The notes below the pieces were generated by a model. It did no database searches and was not told the DNA's origin. It saw only the letters and a program-made list of their open reading frames with translations. This document shows, piece by piece, positions 11,205 through 23,578 of a DNA stretch of 64,000 bases (position 1 is the stretch's first letter; every line of letters starts with the position of its first letter). The stretch lies in the NCBI GenBank assembly GCA_009760855.2, contig WPIO01000154.1, positions 680,001 to 744,000 on the forward strand. Reading direction: 5' to 3'. This DNA is from Cristatella mucedo (lineage: Eukaryota; Bryozoa; Phylactolaemata; Cristatellidae). Made by a program: the position numbers and the translations under genes.

Positions 11205-12985
11205 GTGACGTGCCCCCTTTCTCCGCACTAAAAGTGTGCCTTTGGCCGCTGTGTCCCGTAGATGGTGAAGTTGTGTTTCTTGAAGCTTGCTAGTGACTAC
11301 CGAATCATTGCCAGCGCTATACCCCGTGGCAACCGGCCATAGAGGCTCAATCCGGTGCTGGCGAACTTTCACAACAAACTGCCGATAGTATCAGCAGGGG
11401 CACTTAGCAATTACTCGACTGCCCTCCACTGTTCTTTCTCACGAACTCTAAGCTGGAAGCCAGGCAATAGCTTAAGACTTAAATTAGGAATCGTGGTAGA
11501 ATATCGGTCGTAGAATATCTGTTCTTCCTTCACTGCAAGCAGCGCAGCCAGCATTTGATTAAGTTCTCGTGCGTGCGTTATTTGTGTGAGATGTGCTCGA
11601 ATTGAGTTGGTCGTGACTGGGGCTGCACTGCAAGCGATGAAAGGAGAAGCAGTTCCGGTTGATCCGTTGCCAGCAATGGACCAACCGTTGGCAGTTTGAA
11701 GAAGCCCAGCTATGCCATGCTGCACATGCCTTCACCGTGCAGCTTTGTTCGGCGTTGCTGTTGCAGCTGCAAACATGTCCCCATGCCTGTGCCAGCCGCG
11801 ATTCCCAATTGTGCAATGAAGGGGGTCCCACTTTCTGGAGTGCAATGAGCCTCTGCCAATGCCAATCGCTAACGAGATCTGGCAAACTTCATACCAGCAG
11901 CTGAGGACTCAGTGCAGAGGCTTCTGTCATTATCTCATTGATAGATTGCTCCTATCAATGATCGGCCAGGCCTTTGTGATTTCTTTGGCAATTCAAGTGA
12001 TTTGTGCTCCTAACTCGAGCTGCAAATTGGCAGTTCTTGGTCCCCTTAGGTAGCATTCCGTGTTGGTGTACAGCAGCCTTCTGTCTACTGCTCTTGATCT
12101 ACCGAAACCTGGCTGGGGGCATTCTTCGTGCACCCACTCAATGCACGGCTGCTTCTTTCGGCATGTTCAATGCAGTCAAAGTAACATCAATCAAAAGCTC
12201 AACAAGCAGCAGCCGGTAGTCATTCCGTGTAGCTTAAGGGCAAAACTAGAGCCGATGTTCCCGGGAGGTCAGGGTCAGGGGTCAGAGCATCTGCCGTGCA
12301 ACTGAGACGAAGAGTTCGCCTGCTGCACAAGGAATTTTTCTTTCAACTACCTATTTGCTGGGCTGCTGCTGACTGAACTTCGTGCTGAGCTCCAGTTCTG
12401 CTCTCACCTTGGGACGCCAGGTAAAGCCTGGACTTCAAATGCTCACCCTTGTGCTCGAGCCAAATCACCAACTTTTGCCTGGATGCAGCACAACTGTATA
12501 TCTTAAAAATTGCAGGCAAGCGTTAAGCCGTGGCCAGCCCTGCTGGTCGACGTCTAGAGAAATATGCATGGTCTATCCCCGGAGTCAGAGTTTGTGTTGT
12601 CATTGCCTAATGCAAACACTTGTCACACAAGCAAATGCATATCACACTGTCATATAGGCAAATGCATGTCGCACTGTCAAAGGCAACCACTTATGCTGGC
12701 TAGGTAGAGGCGCTTTTGCCATTGGCCTCTCAGCGAAAGCCAAGTGAAATCGATAAAAAAAAAATTCTTAAGGTAAGGGAAGGCTTTTGCTGGATGTGGG
12801 TTCATCCTTGGCAATTACCTAGCTTTGGCTGGGCTGATGGGCTTTTGCTATGGCGGAGGCCTCCTTGGGTTTGCTGAATCTGCTGCAGAAGGTTGTTTTG
12901 CAAGTAGACGAAAGTGATACTCAATACCACGAGCTCAATACATCGGTGCAAGCATGCTGCATGCTGCAGAAACGGCACCGCCGTA
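11205..12985. other. No recognised feature
   Basis: Short overlapping ORFs on both strands, none with a known motif. I searched here for an upstream POLD1 exon and saw none. Confidence 0.45.
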
Positions 12986-13295
12986 TGTAATGCAATGCGT
13001 CTCCGTCTGTAACTCCACAAAGTCATAAAGACCATGTGGGCGTTACGCAGGAGAGTTTTGTATAGCGCACTCACAGCCTAAGCGGCTTTTGGTACGCATT
13101 CGGTAGCCAACAGACTTCGTCTCACGCAACAAAGAGAAAGTGGGAAGCATAGCAGAGTCAGGAGAGCAGTTGAGATAGTGAGAAGCATGAAAGTACCAGC
13201 TCAGGACCGCTGAAAAGGATGAGCCATAGTCGGCAGCAGGAGAGTAGTTGTCGTTGCGTAAGAATTGTGGAAGCGAGTTCCACAGCCTTGAGCTC
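12986..13295 (-). mobile_element. Family B LINE 3' end just upstream of POLD1 exon a
   Basis: The reversed tail ATGTAATGCAATGCGTCTCC, then GTAACTCCACAAAGTCATAA, GCATTCGGTAGCCAACAGAC and TTGTGGAAGCGAGTTCCACA. Its 5' end lies about 120 bp before the exon acceptor at 13414. Confidence 0.88.
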
Positions 13296-13414
13296 TTAGC
13301 CCGTCACACCTCCTTAGCAATCGCCTGCCGAATGTCAGTAGCTGCACCGGCCGGCCAGCCGGACCAGCACCATCTTTACCAGTGTGCAACTCTTGCGATA
13401 TTGACGAATTACAG

Positions 13415-13517
13415 GATGAGGAAACGCGACCCTGGCAGTGCTCCTCAGCTGGGAGATCGCGTGCCATACGTTATCATAGCCAAAGGCAAAGGTGCAGCAG
13501 CATACGAGAAATCCGAG
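13415..13517 (+). CDS. POLD1: DNA polymerase delta catalytic subunit, exon a (first recognised)
   Basis: This exon encodes part of the thumb/C-terminal polymerase region of the replicative B-family DNA polymerase that synthesises the lagging strand in the nucleus. The reading frame gives [11 protein letters not shown], then [10 protein letters not shown], then AAYEKSE, a block highly conserved in POLD1. The acceptor is ...ATTACAG before 13415 and the donor is GTAAGT at 13518. The first base completes a split Arg codon (phase 2 in), and the exon leaves in phase 0, matching the next exon. A family B LINE tail (12986-13295) ends only about 120 bp upstream of the acceptor. Earlier exons (exonuclease and palm domains) were not found in the window and probably lie before position 1. 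The identity is secure from motif recognition; the borders are inferred from splice signals. Confidence 0.93.
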
Positions 13518-14351
13518 GTAAGTCGATGGCCGTGGGAGTAGATACTGACGACGACATGCTCGCTCGTTTGCCATTCGCTGTTTGTCTCTCAACCAGTTAA
13601 AGCACCTCTTACAGCAGTGGCTTCGAGGGGGTGGGTCACTCGTGTGCACTCGCTCCTTGCTACGAAGCAATCGTATGCAGGCTTCTTGCCTTTAGTTGAG
13701 CTACGCAGATCGGCCGGCTTGTTAGATTCTGCTGCCGCTCATCCATTTTAACCCACGGTTTGCAATGTCACGTCAAGACATCTAAATGTCCGTGATATGA
13801 GAATGCAATCAGAGACTTTCAGATGGTACAGAACTCAGCTGTATGCTGTGTGGCAGCCACGAAGCTCTCAGCTTAGCTACCGAGCATTTTTTTCTTCAAA
13901 GTCGCTCAGTCTGAGACTGTTGCCGGCTAAACGTCGGGCGACTAAATGCCGGACGACTAAACGCCAAAAAAAGTATTGCACATCCAGTCGGAGCGATCCG
14001 TGTAACTCAGCCGTTGTATGATCATTCCTGCTCTTGGTAACATACCTTTTTCGGGTGAAATTGTGTGTGCGCTACCGCTAGCCGATTGACATTGTTACTT
14101 TTAAGCCTACGTTTAAAAAATTATAAAGTCAGTTGATTCATCAGTCTCATTATATAGCTACAGACGAGCCTCAGATGTTGTCACCCAGCTGTTAGTAGGC
14201 ACTAACTTGCCTAGAAACTGATTTAGTTTTAGAAGGGTGCTCTGCAAGTTTAATTATTTGCATTATTATTATTATTATTATACTGCATTTTCTTGCATGT
14301 GGAAGTGTGAACCCTATGCTTAAAGCCTGCTTTGGTTGCAATAGAAAGTCA

Positions 14352-14386
14352 ATCTCGATAGCTCAGTCGTAGAGCATCGGACCGGA
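14352..14386 (+). other. tRNA A-box-like fragment
   Basis: CTCGATAGCTCAGTCGTAGA followed by GCATCGG resembles the D-arm and A box of a tRNA. No B box or acceptor stem follows, so it is not a tRNA gene; it is possibly the head of a truncated SINE. Confidence 0.3.
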
Positions 14387-14629
14387 TGTTACAAAGATTG
14401 CTGCCCACTGGCAACCGATTTCTCGGCACACAGTATCACGGTTGACGGCCTTCGTTCGGCATTTATAAATATCAAGTGATGAGACGACCTGCAATATTAA
14501 TGTTGCAAGACGCCAAAGTGAGCACCGATCGAAGGAAGTTTTCTGTTGATCTTGGTTACAGTGAAGGCACTCTGTGCTTCGCTCGATAGCGATGGCCCGA
14601 GGCCATTCGGTCTCCGGCTTCTTTGTCAC

Positions 14630-16858
14630 CAGTCGACTACTTGCCCGCATAACCCTTGTCCGTGCATCAAAAGCAAGAAGTCGGGGTCTGGTGCAGATCT
14701 AGTCAATTTCAAAGCCTTCCTTCGAGTTTGCACCCGGAAGATTAAAAAGCCAAGGCTTCTCTTTTCATCCGAAAACTGAATCCTGCCAGTCGGACCCAAA
14801 ACAGATTTATAAGACAGTAAACCATTTACTGGCCAATGCTGAGAGGTCTGACTCCCTAGATATTAAGGGCTCAGCCGAAAAGTTTTCAGCCTTCTTTACT
14901 GAAAAAAATTGAGCACAATTGTGCCTCCATAAAGCCCCCTCCGACTAAAGCAATCGCAACCTATCACGTATCGTATCACAACCTGTGACCTTCCTTTAAA
15001 CATTTTCCGAGGTTTCTGCATGCGATGTGACTACCTTAATAAGGTCTAGCAAAAAGTGCTTGTCTCCCGAAGACCCTATACCATCATCTCTGTGGTCTTC
15101 ACTGGCAGACCAACTTAGCCCTGCCATAACCGAGATTTTTAATGCTTCTTTGGGAGAAGGGGTCATCCCCAAGTCCTTCACATCGGCAATCGTTAGACGC
15201 GTACTTAATAGGTTTGGATTAGATACACAGGTCCTTGTAAACTATCGTCCAGTTTCCCTTCTTCCTTTCTTGTCAGAGATTCTTAAAAAAATTGTTGCTA
15301 AGCAGCTGGTTGAACATATTGAAAAGAATCCCTTTGCAGCAAATGTAAAGCGCCTAGAAAGAGATTAACTTCTCTGAGGGCGCTTTTTCGAGTGCATTAT
15401 TATTATTATAATGAAATGTCAGAAACATTTCAATCGGGGTTCAAGAGGCAGCACTTCTGAAACTGCTCTCCTCCATGTTAACAATGACATTCTACGCGAC
15501 AACGACGATGGGAATGTCACTGCCTTAGTTCTGCTAGATCTGTCTGCTGCCGTCGACACCATGGATCACGATGTTCTGCTTGAACGATTGAGAACAACAA
15601 TCGGTCTGGCAGACGGAGCACTGGCGTGGTTTAAATCATACTTGTCTGATCGTATTCAATCCGTGTCGTGTGGTGGTCAGGTCTCTCACACGAGACTGGT
15701 CACCTGTGGAGTCTCTCAAGGGTCTGCAATCTGTCCCTTGCTGTTCTCCATTTATACTCAACCTCTGGAAAAAAGAGATTAAGGCCCAATGAATAGGCTG
15801 TCACTTTTATGCTGACGATACTCAGCTGTATTTTTCATTCAAACTGTCGAAATCTGCTGCAGCAACTGACAAACTGAATGCTTGCCTTGCCGATATTCGA
15901 TTCTGGATGTCGGAAAACTTCCTGAAATTAAATGACGATAAAATCGAATTGCTGCTCATAGAACACCCTAGGCGTCTGGCTTGGTTAAATGAATTTGCTC
16001 TTTTAATAGGTGATGTTGTTGTGCGACCATCACCACGTGCTCGAAATTTAGGTGTCGTTTTCGACAGCTGCCTCAATTTTAAAAGCTTCATTCAGAAGAG
16101 TGCTTCTACAGCTAGCCATCATGTGCTTTCCCTATCCAAGATTAGGAGCTGTCTTTCACAGTGGCTTGCAAAAAATTTAAGTAGCTCCTTAGTTCTGTCT
16201 CGGCTTGATTATTGTAATTCCCTTTTGACTGGGCTACCAAAGAAAGCAACTAGGCCACCGCAGCTAACTATGAATGTGGCTGCAAGGCTTGTTTTCAAGT
16301 CCCAGAAGTTTGAGCACGTGTCTCCTTTGCTAAAAGAGCTAGGATGGATGGCGGTTTAGCAACGGATACAGAGCAAAGTTCTTAAGCTGACCCACAAAGC
16401 CTGCCGAGCCTTGGCTCCTTCGTATCTAGCGGAACTGTTGCACCAGCTTCAGCCTCTTTGCGCCCTCAGGTCCTGTGTAGACAATAAATTAGCTGTTCCA
16501 TTCCTCAGCTTAAAGACAGTTGGCGACAGAAGCTTTAGCTCTGCAGGTCCTAGACTGTGGAACTTGTTTCCACAATTCTTATGCAACGACAACTACTCTC
16601 CAACTGCCGACTATGGCTCACCGTTTTCAGTGGTCCTGAGCTGCTACTTCCATGCTGCTCACTACCTCAACTGTTCTCCTGACTCTGCTATGCTTCCCAC
16701 TTTATCTTTGTTGTGTGAGACAAATTCTGTTGGCTTCCGAATGCATACCGAAAGCTACTTAGGCTGTGCATGCGATATCCAAAACCCTCCTGCGTAACAA
16801 CCACATGGTCTTTATGACTTTGTGGAGTTACAGACGGAGATACATTACATTACATTAC
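14630..16858 (+). mobile_element. Family B L2/CR1-like LINE, longest copy
   Basis: The copy covers the linker before the RT (ADLVNFKAFLR, about 14690), RT regions (NYRPVSLLPFLSEILKKIV at 15240; ALVLLDLSAAVDTMDHDVLL at 15510; GVSQGSAICPLLFSIY at 15710), a region with CHFYADDTQLYF-like sequence near 15800-15840, LNDDKIELLLIEHP (15925), the ORF2 C-terminus (16250-16800) and the family B tail GGAGATACATTACATTACAT. Stops and frameshifts occur throughout. A 75-bp family A tail is inserted at 15331-15405. The endonuclease domain is missing. Confidence 0.92.
15331..15405 (+). mobile_element. Family A LINE tail nested inside family B copy
   Basis: Only the last 75 bp of family A are present: GCAAATGTAAAGCGCC, the hairpin, and a TTA-type tail. 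It separates VEHIEKN from EMSETF-like sequence of the family B reverse transcriptase. It is an extreme 5' truncation and dates this A insertion after the B copy. Confidence 0.9.
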
Positions 16859-16860
16859 AA

Positions 16861-18598
16861 GAGACTGTGACTTGCAAGCGATTGCTTTTTTGAGGAGGGC
16901 TAACTAAAGTCGGAACACTGCACTTTGACAAAGGCCGCCAAGGAAGCCAACCAGCTTTCGTGCTTCTGGGCTTTTGAAAGACCCCTTCCCCTTAGGCTTT
17001 CGAGTAGCTGTGAACACTTAGAGTGAGGTGCAACAGCTGTCAGCCTCCATTAGCAATGCCCCTGCTATTTGCCTGCTGGCCTCGGAATGCTGAAGGGTTC
17101 AAAGGGTCAAGCCCTAATCTTGAGGCTCACGGCGGGAAAATCCTGGCTGGTGACCATGCCCCTTGGCAAGTGAAGGGTAGGCAGCTTGCCTCACAATTAA
17201 AGATTTTAGAGGTTTGCTGCAGCTAAAGCTGCCATATGTGGTGCAAGTGGTGGGGCAGACTACAATTACCATGTGCACAAGTGCAAGAGTTAATTAGGCA
17301 GATATTCGTTCCTTTCTAAACGACCCTCGGTAGCCCCTAGGATCGCATAGTCAGGCCACCCACCACCTGAGTGCAAAGGAGCCGATAGAATGCCGTGTTG
17401 CGGTTGCACGTCATACCACCTAATTTGCTGCAACAGGATGCACAGGTTGTTGCACACACTGTGCTCCAGGGTGGCAGCCGAGTAAGCTGACGTTCCGGAT
17501 TCTGGTGCCTGCTTTCTTTATTGAGTTACTGTTGCCACTTTGGGTTTGGGTAGGATGGCAGGCAAGCTCGCAGAGCTGCACAAGCAGGTCTACTAACTTG
17601 CCTGCTAGTAATCTAAGCCGCTAATGAAATGTCAGCTCCACACTCAGCACCAGTATCGCCAAGAATCACGACGGTGCTCTACTTGGGCTGCAGTCTTCTT
17701 TCCCCGAATAGAGACGAACTTCCACCGGAGGCTGGACAGTGCAGAGGCTGATTCACTGGCTGGACAGCCTAATTTGGAGATGGAAGTCAAACGTCTGCAC
17801 AATCGTTAGTCTAGCTGATCGTACTTTGGCAACCCTGGAGATTCTCTTGCAGAAATACTGGCACCCTTTCAAACGACCCGTAGAGGCAGCGGGAGAGGAG
17901 AGACCCATAGAGGCAGCGACTCGAGTACTCTGCATTATGACAAAGAGGAGCTGAGGCATGCAGTATTCCCCGAATCGGGTTTGCCAGATTAGCATCGGCA
18001 AGGTAGCATTTGCTTAGCTTGCTGCGTTGCTGAGCATCCTCGGTGACTTGGCAGATGGACAGCCGATCACGTGCTGCTTGTTCGATCACAGGTGCCTGGT
18101 GATGTTTGTCAGCCATGATCGTTGGGTGCCGACATGTCCGTTGCTTGCAGGCCCCTTTCCTTTTTTGTGATTGCATCCTACCTTTAAAATCCAGCATCAA
18201 ATGCAATCGTAGCACAGCAGATCTGAAAGGACATAGGCCGGATCATACAGAATATTAAACTATTGAACGTTGGGCATCCGACACTTCCATGATGGTAGCT
18301 TCCAAGCGAGGACAGAGTGGCCGTGCCCCTGCGGGGATGGTAAAATCGCCACATTAGTGCATTAGTGAAGGTACTTGGACTTCAACCTCCAGCCGCTACC
18401 CACGATCCTACTCGTCGCTATCCAATCGGCCTCCTCGATTTCTTCGTGACAGAAGTGAAAAGCAGATTGGCGATTCATAAGGCAGAGCTCATACAGTGTG
18501 AAGCTCGTCGTGTTCACACTTTTGTGAACGCTACAATTTTTTATGCACAACGGCCGAAGGGTGCTAGCTGTGGGACTGAGAAGGAAGTGGTGTGACTT
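16861..18598. other. No recognised feature (POLD1 intron)
   Basis: The sequence after the family B LINE tail is low in repeats; the ORFs are short and unrecognised. Confidence 0.5.
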
Positions 18599-18800
18599 AA
18601 TAATAATAATAATAATAATTCACTTGATAAATCGCCCTCAGAGAACTCAATCTCTCTCTAGGGGCTTTACATTTGCTGTAAAGTGAAATGCAATTGAATG
18701 GTAAGTAAAATCATGCTTGAAAAACAAACGAGATGAATAATATGGTTAGGGGTGACATGCACAGGGTCAGCATGCAAATGTGGTTAGTGGCAGACTTGAG
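18599..18800 (-). mobile_element. Family A LINE 3' end
   Basis: An (AAT)n tail at 18599-18620, the hairpin region and 3' UTR to GTGGTTAGTGGCAG. It is close in sequence to the copies at 37649 and 44345. Confidence 0.9.
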
Positions 18801-19469
18801 AGAACGAATCGTGCGACCTCTTTATTTTCTCTGCTTCTGCTGCACCTATTGGACTATCGAGACATCAAGCGATTAGGCCCAATCGAACGAATCGTCAATT
18901 AATCTAATCAGCTAACAGCTTTGATTTAGTGCTCTTGCCGCTGCCTGTCACACCGAGTAGGTGTTGCCCATCGACCATGCTCTATGGACAATGCCATGTA
19001 TGCAATCTAGACAATGCTATCTATGCAGTCAGGGCAATGCTCCATGAACACTGCTGCCATTCTCTACGGATGACACTGCCGGCCGCTGACTGTAAGCCGG
19101 GCTGGAGTGGACTTGACAAGCGGTCGGCCATTCCCCTCCCCATTCGCGCCCTGAGCGCTGCTGCGCTCGTCTTGCGCCCACTGGTCATCTGTCAGCCTTT
19201 TCTGGGGATCACCCGGTGCCTAGCTATAGGCCGACCACTCTGTTGCCGACTGCTCTGTTGATTTGACTCTGGTGCCCGAGCTGTCCTTGCTGCCCTTTGT
19301 CAGCCGGTTCTGTCATTCGGCTAGCCTAGAACTTGCTAGCTATGGCCTAGCTCACTTAGCCCGTGATGGCATCCGAAGTGCCTGCCCAGCGTACTTAGCC
19401 TTTGCCGGCTTGCTGCAACCATTAGCAGGCCACCGTCGACAAACAAGGCTTTGACCTCTAACATATTTG

Positions 19470-19565
19470 ATTGCCGAGGTCGTGGGCTAGAGCCCTGTTG
19501 CATATGGGAAGCGGCTGATGAATAGAGATCAAGTTCTCTTTGGGCGTTATAAACGAATGGATTAT
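19470..19565 (+). mobile_element. SINE-1, 5'-truncated
   Basis: GAGGTCGTGGGCTAGAGCCC (B-box region), then AATAGAGATCAAGTTCTCTT and GGGCGTTAT, matching the copy at 2562-2692. Confidence 0.7.
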
Positions 19566-20259
19566 GAATAGCCTGGCTCTGCTTTGCGAGACTACTTGGG
19601 CTGCTGTTGTTGCTTGAACTGCTGCCCGCCTTCAGATCCTATTACTAAGCCAGCACAAGGAAAAAGGAAATTGTGCTCCACTTTCGATCGCATCCTGTTT
19701 GGGCCAAACGACCACGCTTCGGGTCCAGCTGCTTGCTAACCTACTGTAGCTAGGAGAAAATTCCTCAGTCTCGGGCAACGCAGGCTGCCCAGCCTTCCAC
19801 CGGCCGAGGGGGGAGGGTCAGGTGCAACAAGATCGCATGATTTCATGCAACTGCCACTGCTGCTGCTGCTGCCGCCGCTGCCTCCTGAAGCCCGTGACTG
19901 GCTGGCTTGGTCAGCAGTGACCGACTTCTCTCCTCTCCATTCCCGGCTCTCTTTCTTCCCGCCCTGTTATTTCTATTCTTTCTTCCCGCCCTGTATTTTT
20001 CTTCTGGCCGCACTTCTAGCTTTAATTTGCAGCTTCAGATGTGAAGTCGGTCGGCTAGGGAATGGCACCCTGAATGCCGATCAGATCAGCTTGATAGTTA
20101 CGGGCAAATCGAGTGTCACCTTAAAGTTGGCCGACGTGACCCTCAACCCTTGGTTCGCTTTAGCATCACTCAGGCCGTGGCCCGAGCACGAAGTCTGGGC
20201 CACGGCCTTTCCAAAATGACTTGTGATTAGATGAGCAGCAGCGCTGCCTTTGCTGTCAA

Positions 20260-20770
20260 GTCGGCCTGGTTTCAGCTAAGAAAGATCGCCAAAATCAGAG
20301 CCTGCTTAGACAAGACGAATTGCTGCCAAGCTAGCTCATATGCTCATGACATTGCCGTGTAGATCGGTGCAATTCTTAATAGACAGGCCTCGCGGCCTGT
20401 GCCGTTACTGACGCAAAGCTCAGGCTCTCGTCTGATCTACCGTCAAGGGTGCATTACTGACACATGACGCCAGTTCCAAATGAGCTCCAGTGGCTCCCTA
20501 TCCTGCATCATAATTACTTCAAGATCCTCTCGCTAGCCTACAGGTTGCTTCACTCTCTTACACCAGCCTATCCATCCTGGTCTATCTAGTGTTTAGCTGC
20601 TGTACCACCTGCTATTCCACTGCCTGTCGGCTCTCCCATTTCTCACACAAAGTCGAAATCTTTTGGTGATTGAGCAGTCAGCTCCTATGCATCATACGTG
20701 TAGAGCTCGATTCAGGCTTCTGTCACCACCTGCAATTACCTAGCATCATTCAAACACCCGAGAGGGGATC
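20260..20770 (+). mobile_element. LINE ORF2 C-terminal fragment (family C-like)
   Basis: The + strand reads AKIRACLDK-like sequence, then ELQWLPILHHNYFKILSLAY, then LLHSLTPAYPS and KSKSFGD. The order matches the ORF2 C-terminus of family A but with diverged wording, as in the copy at 32200. Confidence 0.7.
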
Positions 20771-20959
20771 ACCTGTCACCATTCTTGTCTCCGTAGTCGG
20801 CAGCTTCTACAGAAATGAGTAAAGGTCAGCCATTCAACAGCCTTACTTACAATAGAAGCAGAAAGGCGTTAGCGTTTCTTGCAGCCCCTCTTCCCCCTCC
20901 CCCACTTGCAGTGGGCCATAAAGGATTACTTTGTGCAGGACTTGAAGCCACCACCCAAA

Positions 20960-21088
20960 TATACCACCCAAAGAAAACTTAAATCTTTATTCGGGCGCTT
21001 CACATATGCCACGGAGCTCGATCCCGCGACCTCGGCCAAACCTTGGTCGTTGCGAGCACCTTAACCACTGGGTCAAACCAGCAGGATC
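20960..21088 (-). mobile_element. SINE-1
   Basis: In reverse orientation: AATCTTTATTCGGGCGCTTC, then GAGCTCGATCCCGCGACCTC, then GCACCTTAACCACTGGGTCA. It ends close to POLD1 exon b (508 bp upstream). Confidence 0.75.
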
Positions 21089-21254
21089 AGCGTCGTACTG
21101 CTCGCATGCTTCCCCAACAGAGCTTTGTCGAGGCGGAGGGGGTGGCCTGTTGCTGCGGCCGCTGTTGAGGCGGCTCTGCATCCTGCTGCCTGAGGCTGGT
21201 GGCCGACCTCTGTTAGTTCATTGGGGAGGGGAGTAAGTTGGTAATGGGAGCTAC

Positions 21255-21272
21255 GGGGGGGGGGGGGGGGGG
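21255..21272. repeat. Poly-G run of 18
   Basis: The longest of at least fifteen G or C runs of ten or more bases in the window. Confidence 0.95.
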
Positions 21273-21595
21273 AGGAGGGGGTCATCGAGCTCGAGGGGTC
21301 ATCGAGCTCGAGCAGTCGTGTTCCGGTGCACTGTTACGGTGCACTGTGCCGTGAGCACCAGCTGCTGCCTGCCTCGGCGGTGGGCACTAGCGCCGAGGTC
21401 TTCCACGTCGTCGTCGTCGTCGTCGTGTGGCCGAGGGCAGCGCACTCTTTCCTCTCGGGGCAGTCGTTGGCTCGATGGCTGCGCTGCTGCTGTCGTTAAC
21501 TGCTGCTGCTCGGCTTCTCCTCTCTGCGGCGTGCCGCTGGGCTTGGATGCTCCGCCACAGCAGTCGACGCCACTGTCACCGCTCGCTCGTTGCAG

Positions 21596-21728
21596 GATCC
21601 CACATACGTGCTCGAGAACAACATACCCATCGACACCGAATACTACTTGGAGCAGCAGATCTCGAAGCCGCTGCTGCGTATCTTCGAGCCTATTCTGGGA
21701 GAGAAGAGAGCCGAATCGGTGCTGCTGC
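21596..21728 (+). CDS. POLD1: DNA polymerase delta catalytic subunit, exon b
   Basis: The exon encodes the segment starting [20 protein letters not shown] and continuing to [12 protein letters not shown] and AESVLL, diagnostic of the region just before the C-terminal zinc module of polymerase delta. The acceptor is TTGCAG before 21596 and the donor is GTGAGT after 21728. It enters in phase 0 and leaves in phase 1, so the following Arg codon is split (C|GT). The intron before it is 8,078 bp and the one after it 3,615 bp. The exon lies in a GC-rich, CTG-rich stretch unlike its repeat-rich flanks. The 133-nt reading frame has no stop or frameshift, so the gene looks intact here. Confidence 0.95.
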
Positions 21729-21779
21729 GTGAGTGCCCGGTCGCTCAGCTGCCATTGCATCGGTGCTCTGCTGCTGCAG

Positions 21780-22140
21780 TTATTAGGTTGGTCTTATCAT
21801 CGTTAAGTTTAAGGAAGCTAGAGGCCATCCAAACACAAATGTCGTCGATGAAGGTATAGTAAATGAATTAAGTCAGTCAGATAAAGAGCGTCGCTTAGAA
21901 GGTTCGAAGGATGGACAGAACTGGGTTCACAGGTGTAGAAATGAAAGCCGGAGGACGAGTATAGATAGCAAAGGGAAAGGGGGGCTTAACCCTAACTTGC
22001 CTCCCCAGATGACTGACAGCCTCTCACATCTGCACTCTGACATCTTTCACTGAGATTAGACCCGAGCCAGTTCAGCCCAGTGACAGGGATTCCCTAGGCG
22101 TGGAGTTCGGCGCTCCAGAGGGATCACGTGGTCACTGGTG
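21780..22140 (-). mobile_element. Diverged LINE RT fragment
   Basis: Reversed segments TTGGTCTTATCATCGTTAAG (the LNDDKTNL region) and GAAATGAAAGCCGG (the HFYADD region) are recognisable. It begins about 50 bp after POLD1 exon b. Confidence 0.55.
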
Positions 22141-22597
22141 TCAACTATACTGCCGATCGATTCATGAGTACCAGCTAAGATTCTCTGTCCTGATCGGCAT
22201 TGTTCAGGTCACTAGTAGACCCCGAGCTAATCAGTTTCCGTGCTTTTCTTAGCTCACAATCCTGATTGGAACTTTTAATGAAGACGTGACGAATCGAAGT
22301 AATCGTTTAGTTGCTTGGGTACCACTCATTCAAGTATCGTGGATAAGCATAGCCGACCAAAGACTGGAGGCGAGGTTTTCAAATTTTAGTAATCTGTTGT
22401 GGGCTTTTAATGGAGTGACCTGACGATCGAAGGTAAAGGACTTCACCGGTAACCAGGAACATGACAATATTTGTTGTGGTAGGCAGCAACAGGTCCATGC
22501 ACCTCATAAGGAGAATCTTGTGCCGCTGGCACAAGATGAAGACGACTTGTGGGTGGTCTTCGTAGCCTAGAAGAAAGGTTCAGCGACTTTTCAAGGG

Positions 22598-22660
22598 GAA
22601 ATGTCAAGAAAATATTTGTAAAATTTCTTTGGTCAATATTTTATCCTTGAAGCACCCTAC
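22598..22660 (+). repeat. Dispersed repeat R3, 5' fragment
   Basis: GGGAAATGTCAAGAAAATAT then TTGTAAAATTT matches the start of copy 2. The rest does not follow. Confidence 0.5.
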
Positions 22661-23195
22661 TTTGGCTTCTGGTCCGTTATGCTTACCTTGTCAATCTTCG
22701 GACCTGAATCTCACGGAGCATCTCTCAGATGAAGTGGATTGCAGACATCACATCTGAAAACTTTTTTTTTAAGTTTAGAGGACATTTGGAGACCGATAAC
22801 GTCAGTTGTCTGCCAAGGCTTAGTTCGATATATGCCTTAATGCCTCAGACAGGAGATAAACGTGGCGGTGCAACTTTATTTTTATGACACTACAAACTGA
22901 TATAATTGTACTGAAACGTTGATTACATGTTGCATGAGCCTAATTTATATACCGCATATGATTGATACAGCATGCTGCAGTGATCTTTTAATTCCAGATT
23001 CGAAATTTATAGGTTATGGGGCCATTGTAGGTGGTCTCTGGGGTACTTATGCACTCTAGTCTACTTATGGATGTCAGTGGAGGCTGGATTTTCGAGCCAG
23101 TATTTGCCGCCTCCTAACGAAAGCAGTTTCCTAAATTCCTCTTTCGGTTTTAGTGATCTTAACATAATAAGAATAAGTATGTGGTATAGTGCTCC

Positions 23196-23197
<2 letters not shown>

Positions 23198-23274
<77 letters not shown>
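23198..23274. repeat. (GA)n microsatellite
   Basis: About 38 uninterrupted GA units. Confidence 0.98.
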
Positions 23275-23276
<2 letters not shown>

Positions 23277-23404
23277 GAATCTCTATCAAGGCTGCTTTAG
23301 AACTTGCTGCAAGAGTTAATAGTGGCAAGCTATGTATCATGCCTAGACGAAGTGCAAGTGCAGCCAAACTTTTGCTTAAAAAAGCTTGCAAAAGCATACA
23401 ACTA

Positions 23405-23578
23405 ATGTAATGTAATGTATCTCCGCCTGTAACTTCGCAAACCCACAAAGACTATGTGCTTGTTATGCTGGACAGTTGTGTATAGCGCACTCACAGCCTA
23501 AGCGGCTTTTGATATGCATTCGGTAGCCAACAGGCTTTATCTTATGCAACAAAGAGAAAGTGGGAAGCATAGCAAACT
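23405..23578 (-). mobile_element. Family B LINE 3' end
   Basis: TAATGTAATGTAATGTATCT, then GCGCACTCACAGCCTAAGCG and GAGAAAGTGGGAAGCATAGC. Confidence 0.87.

Noticed and set aside
1-13414. Upstream POLD1 exon (the block before RMRKRDPG)
   Set aside because: I looked for the conserved VTKEL-type block on the + strand and found no convincing match; it is probably outside the window.
14352-14386. tRNA gene
   Set aside because: Only an A-box-like part is present; there is no B box, anticodon arm or acceptor pairing.
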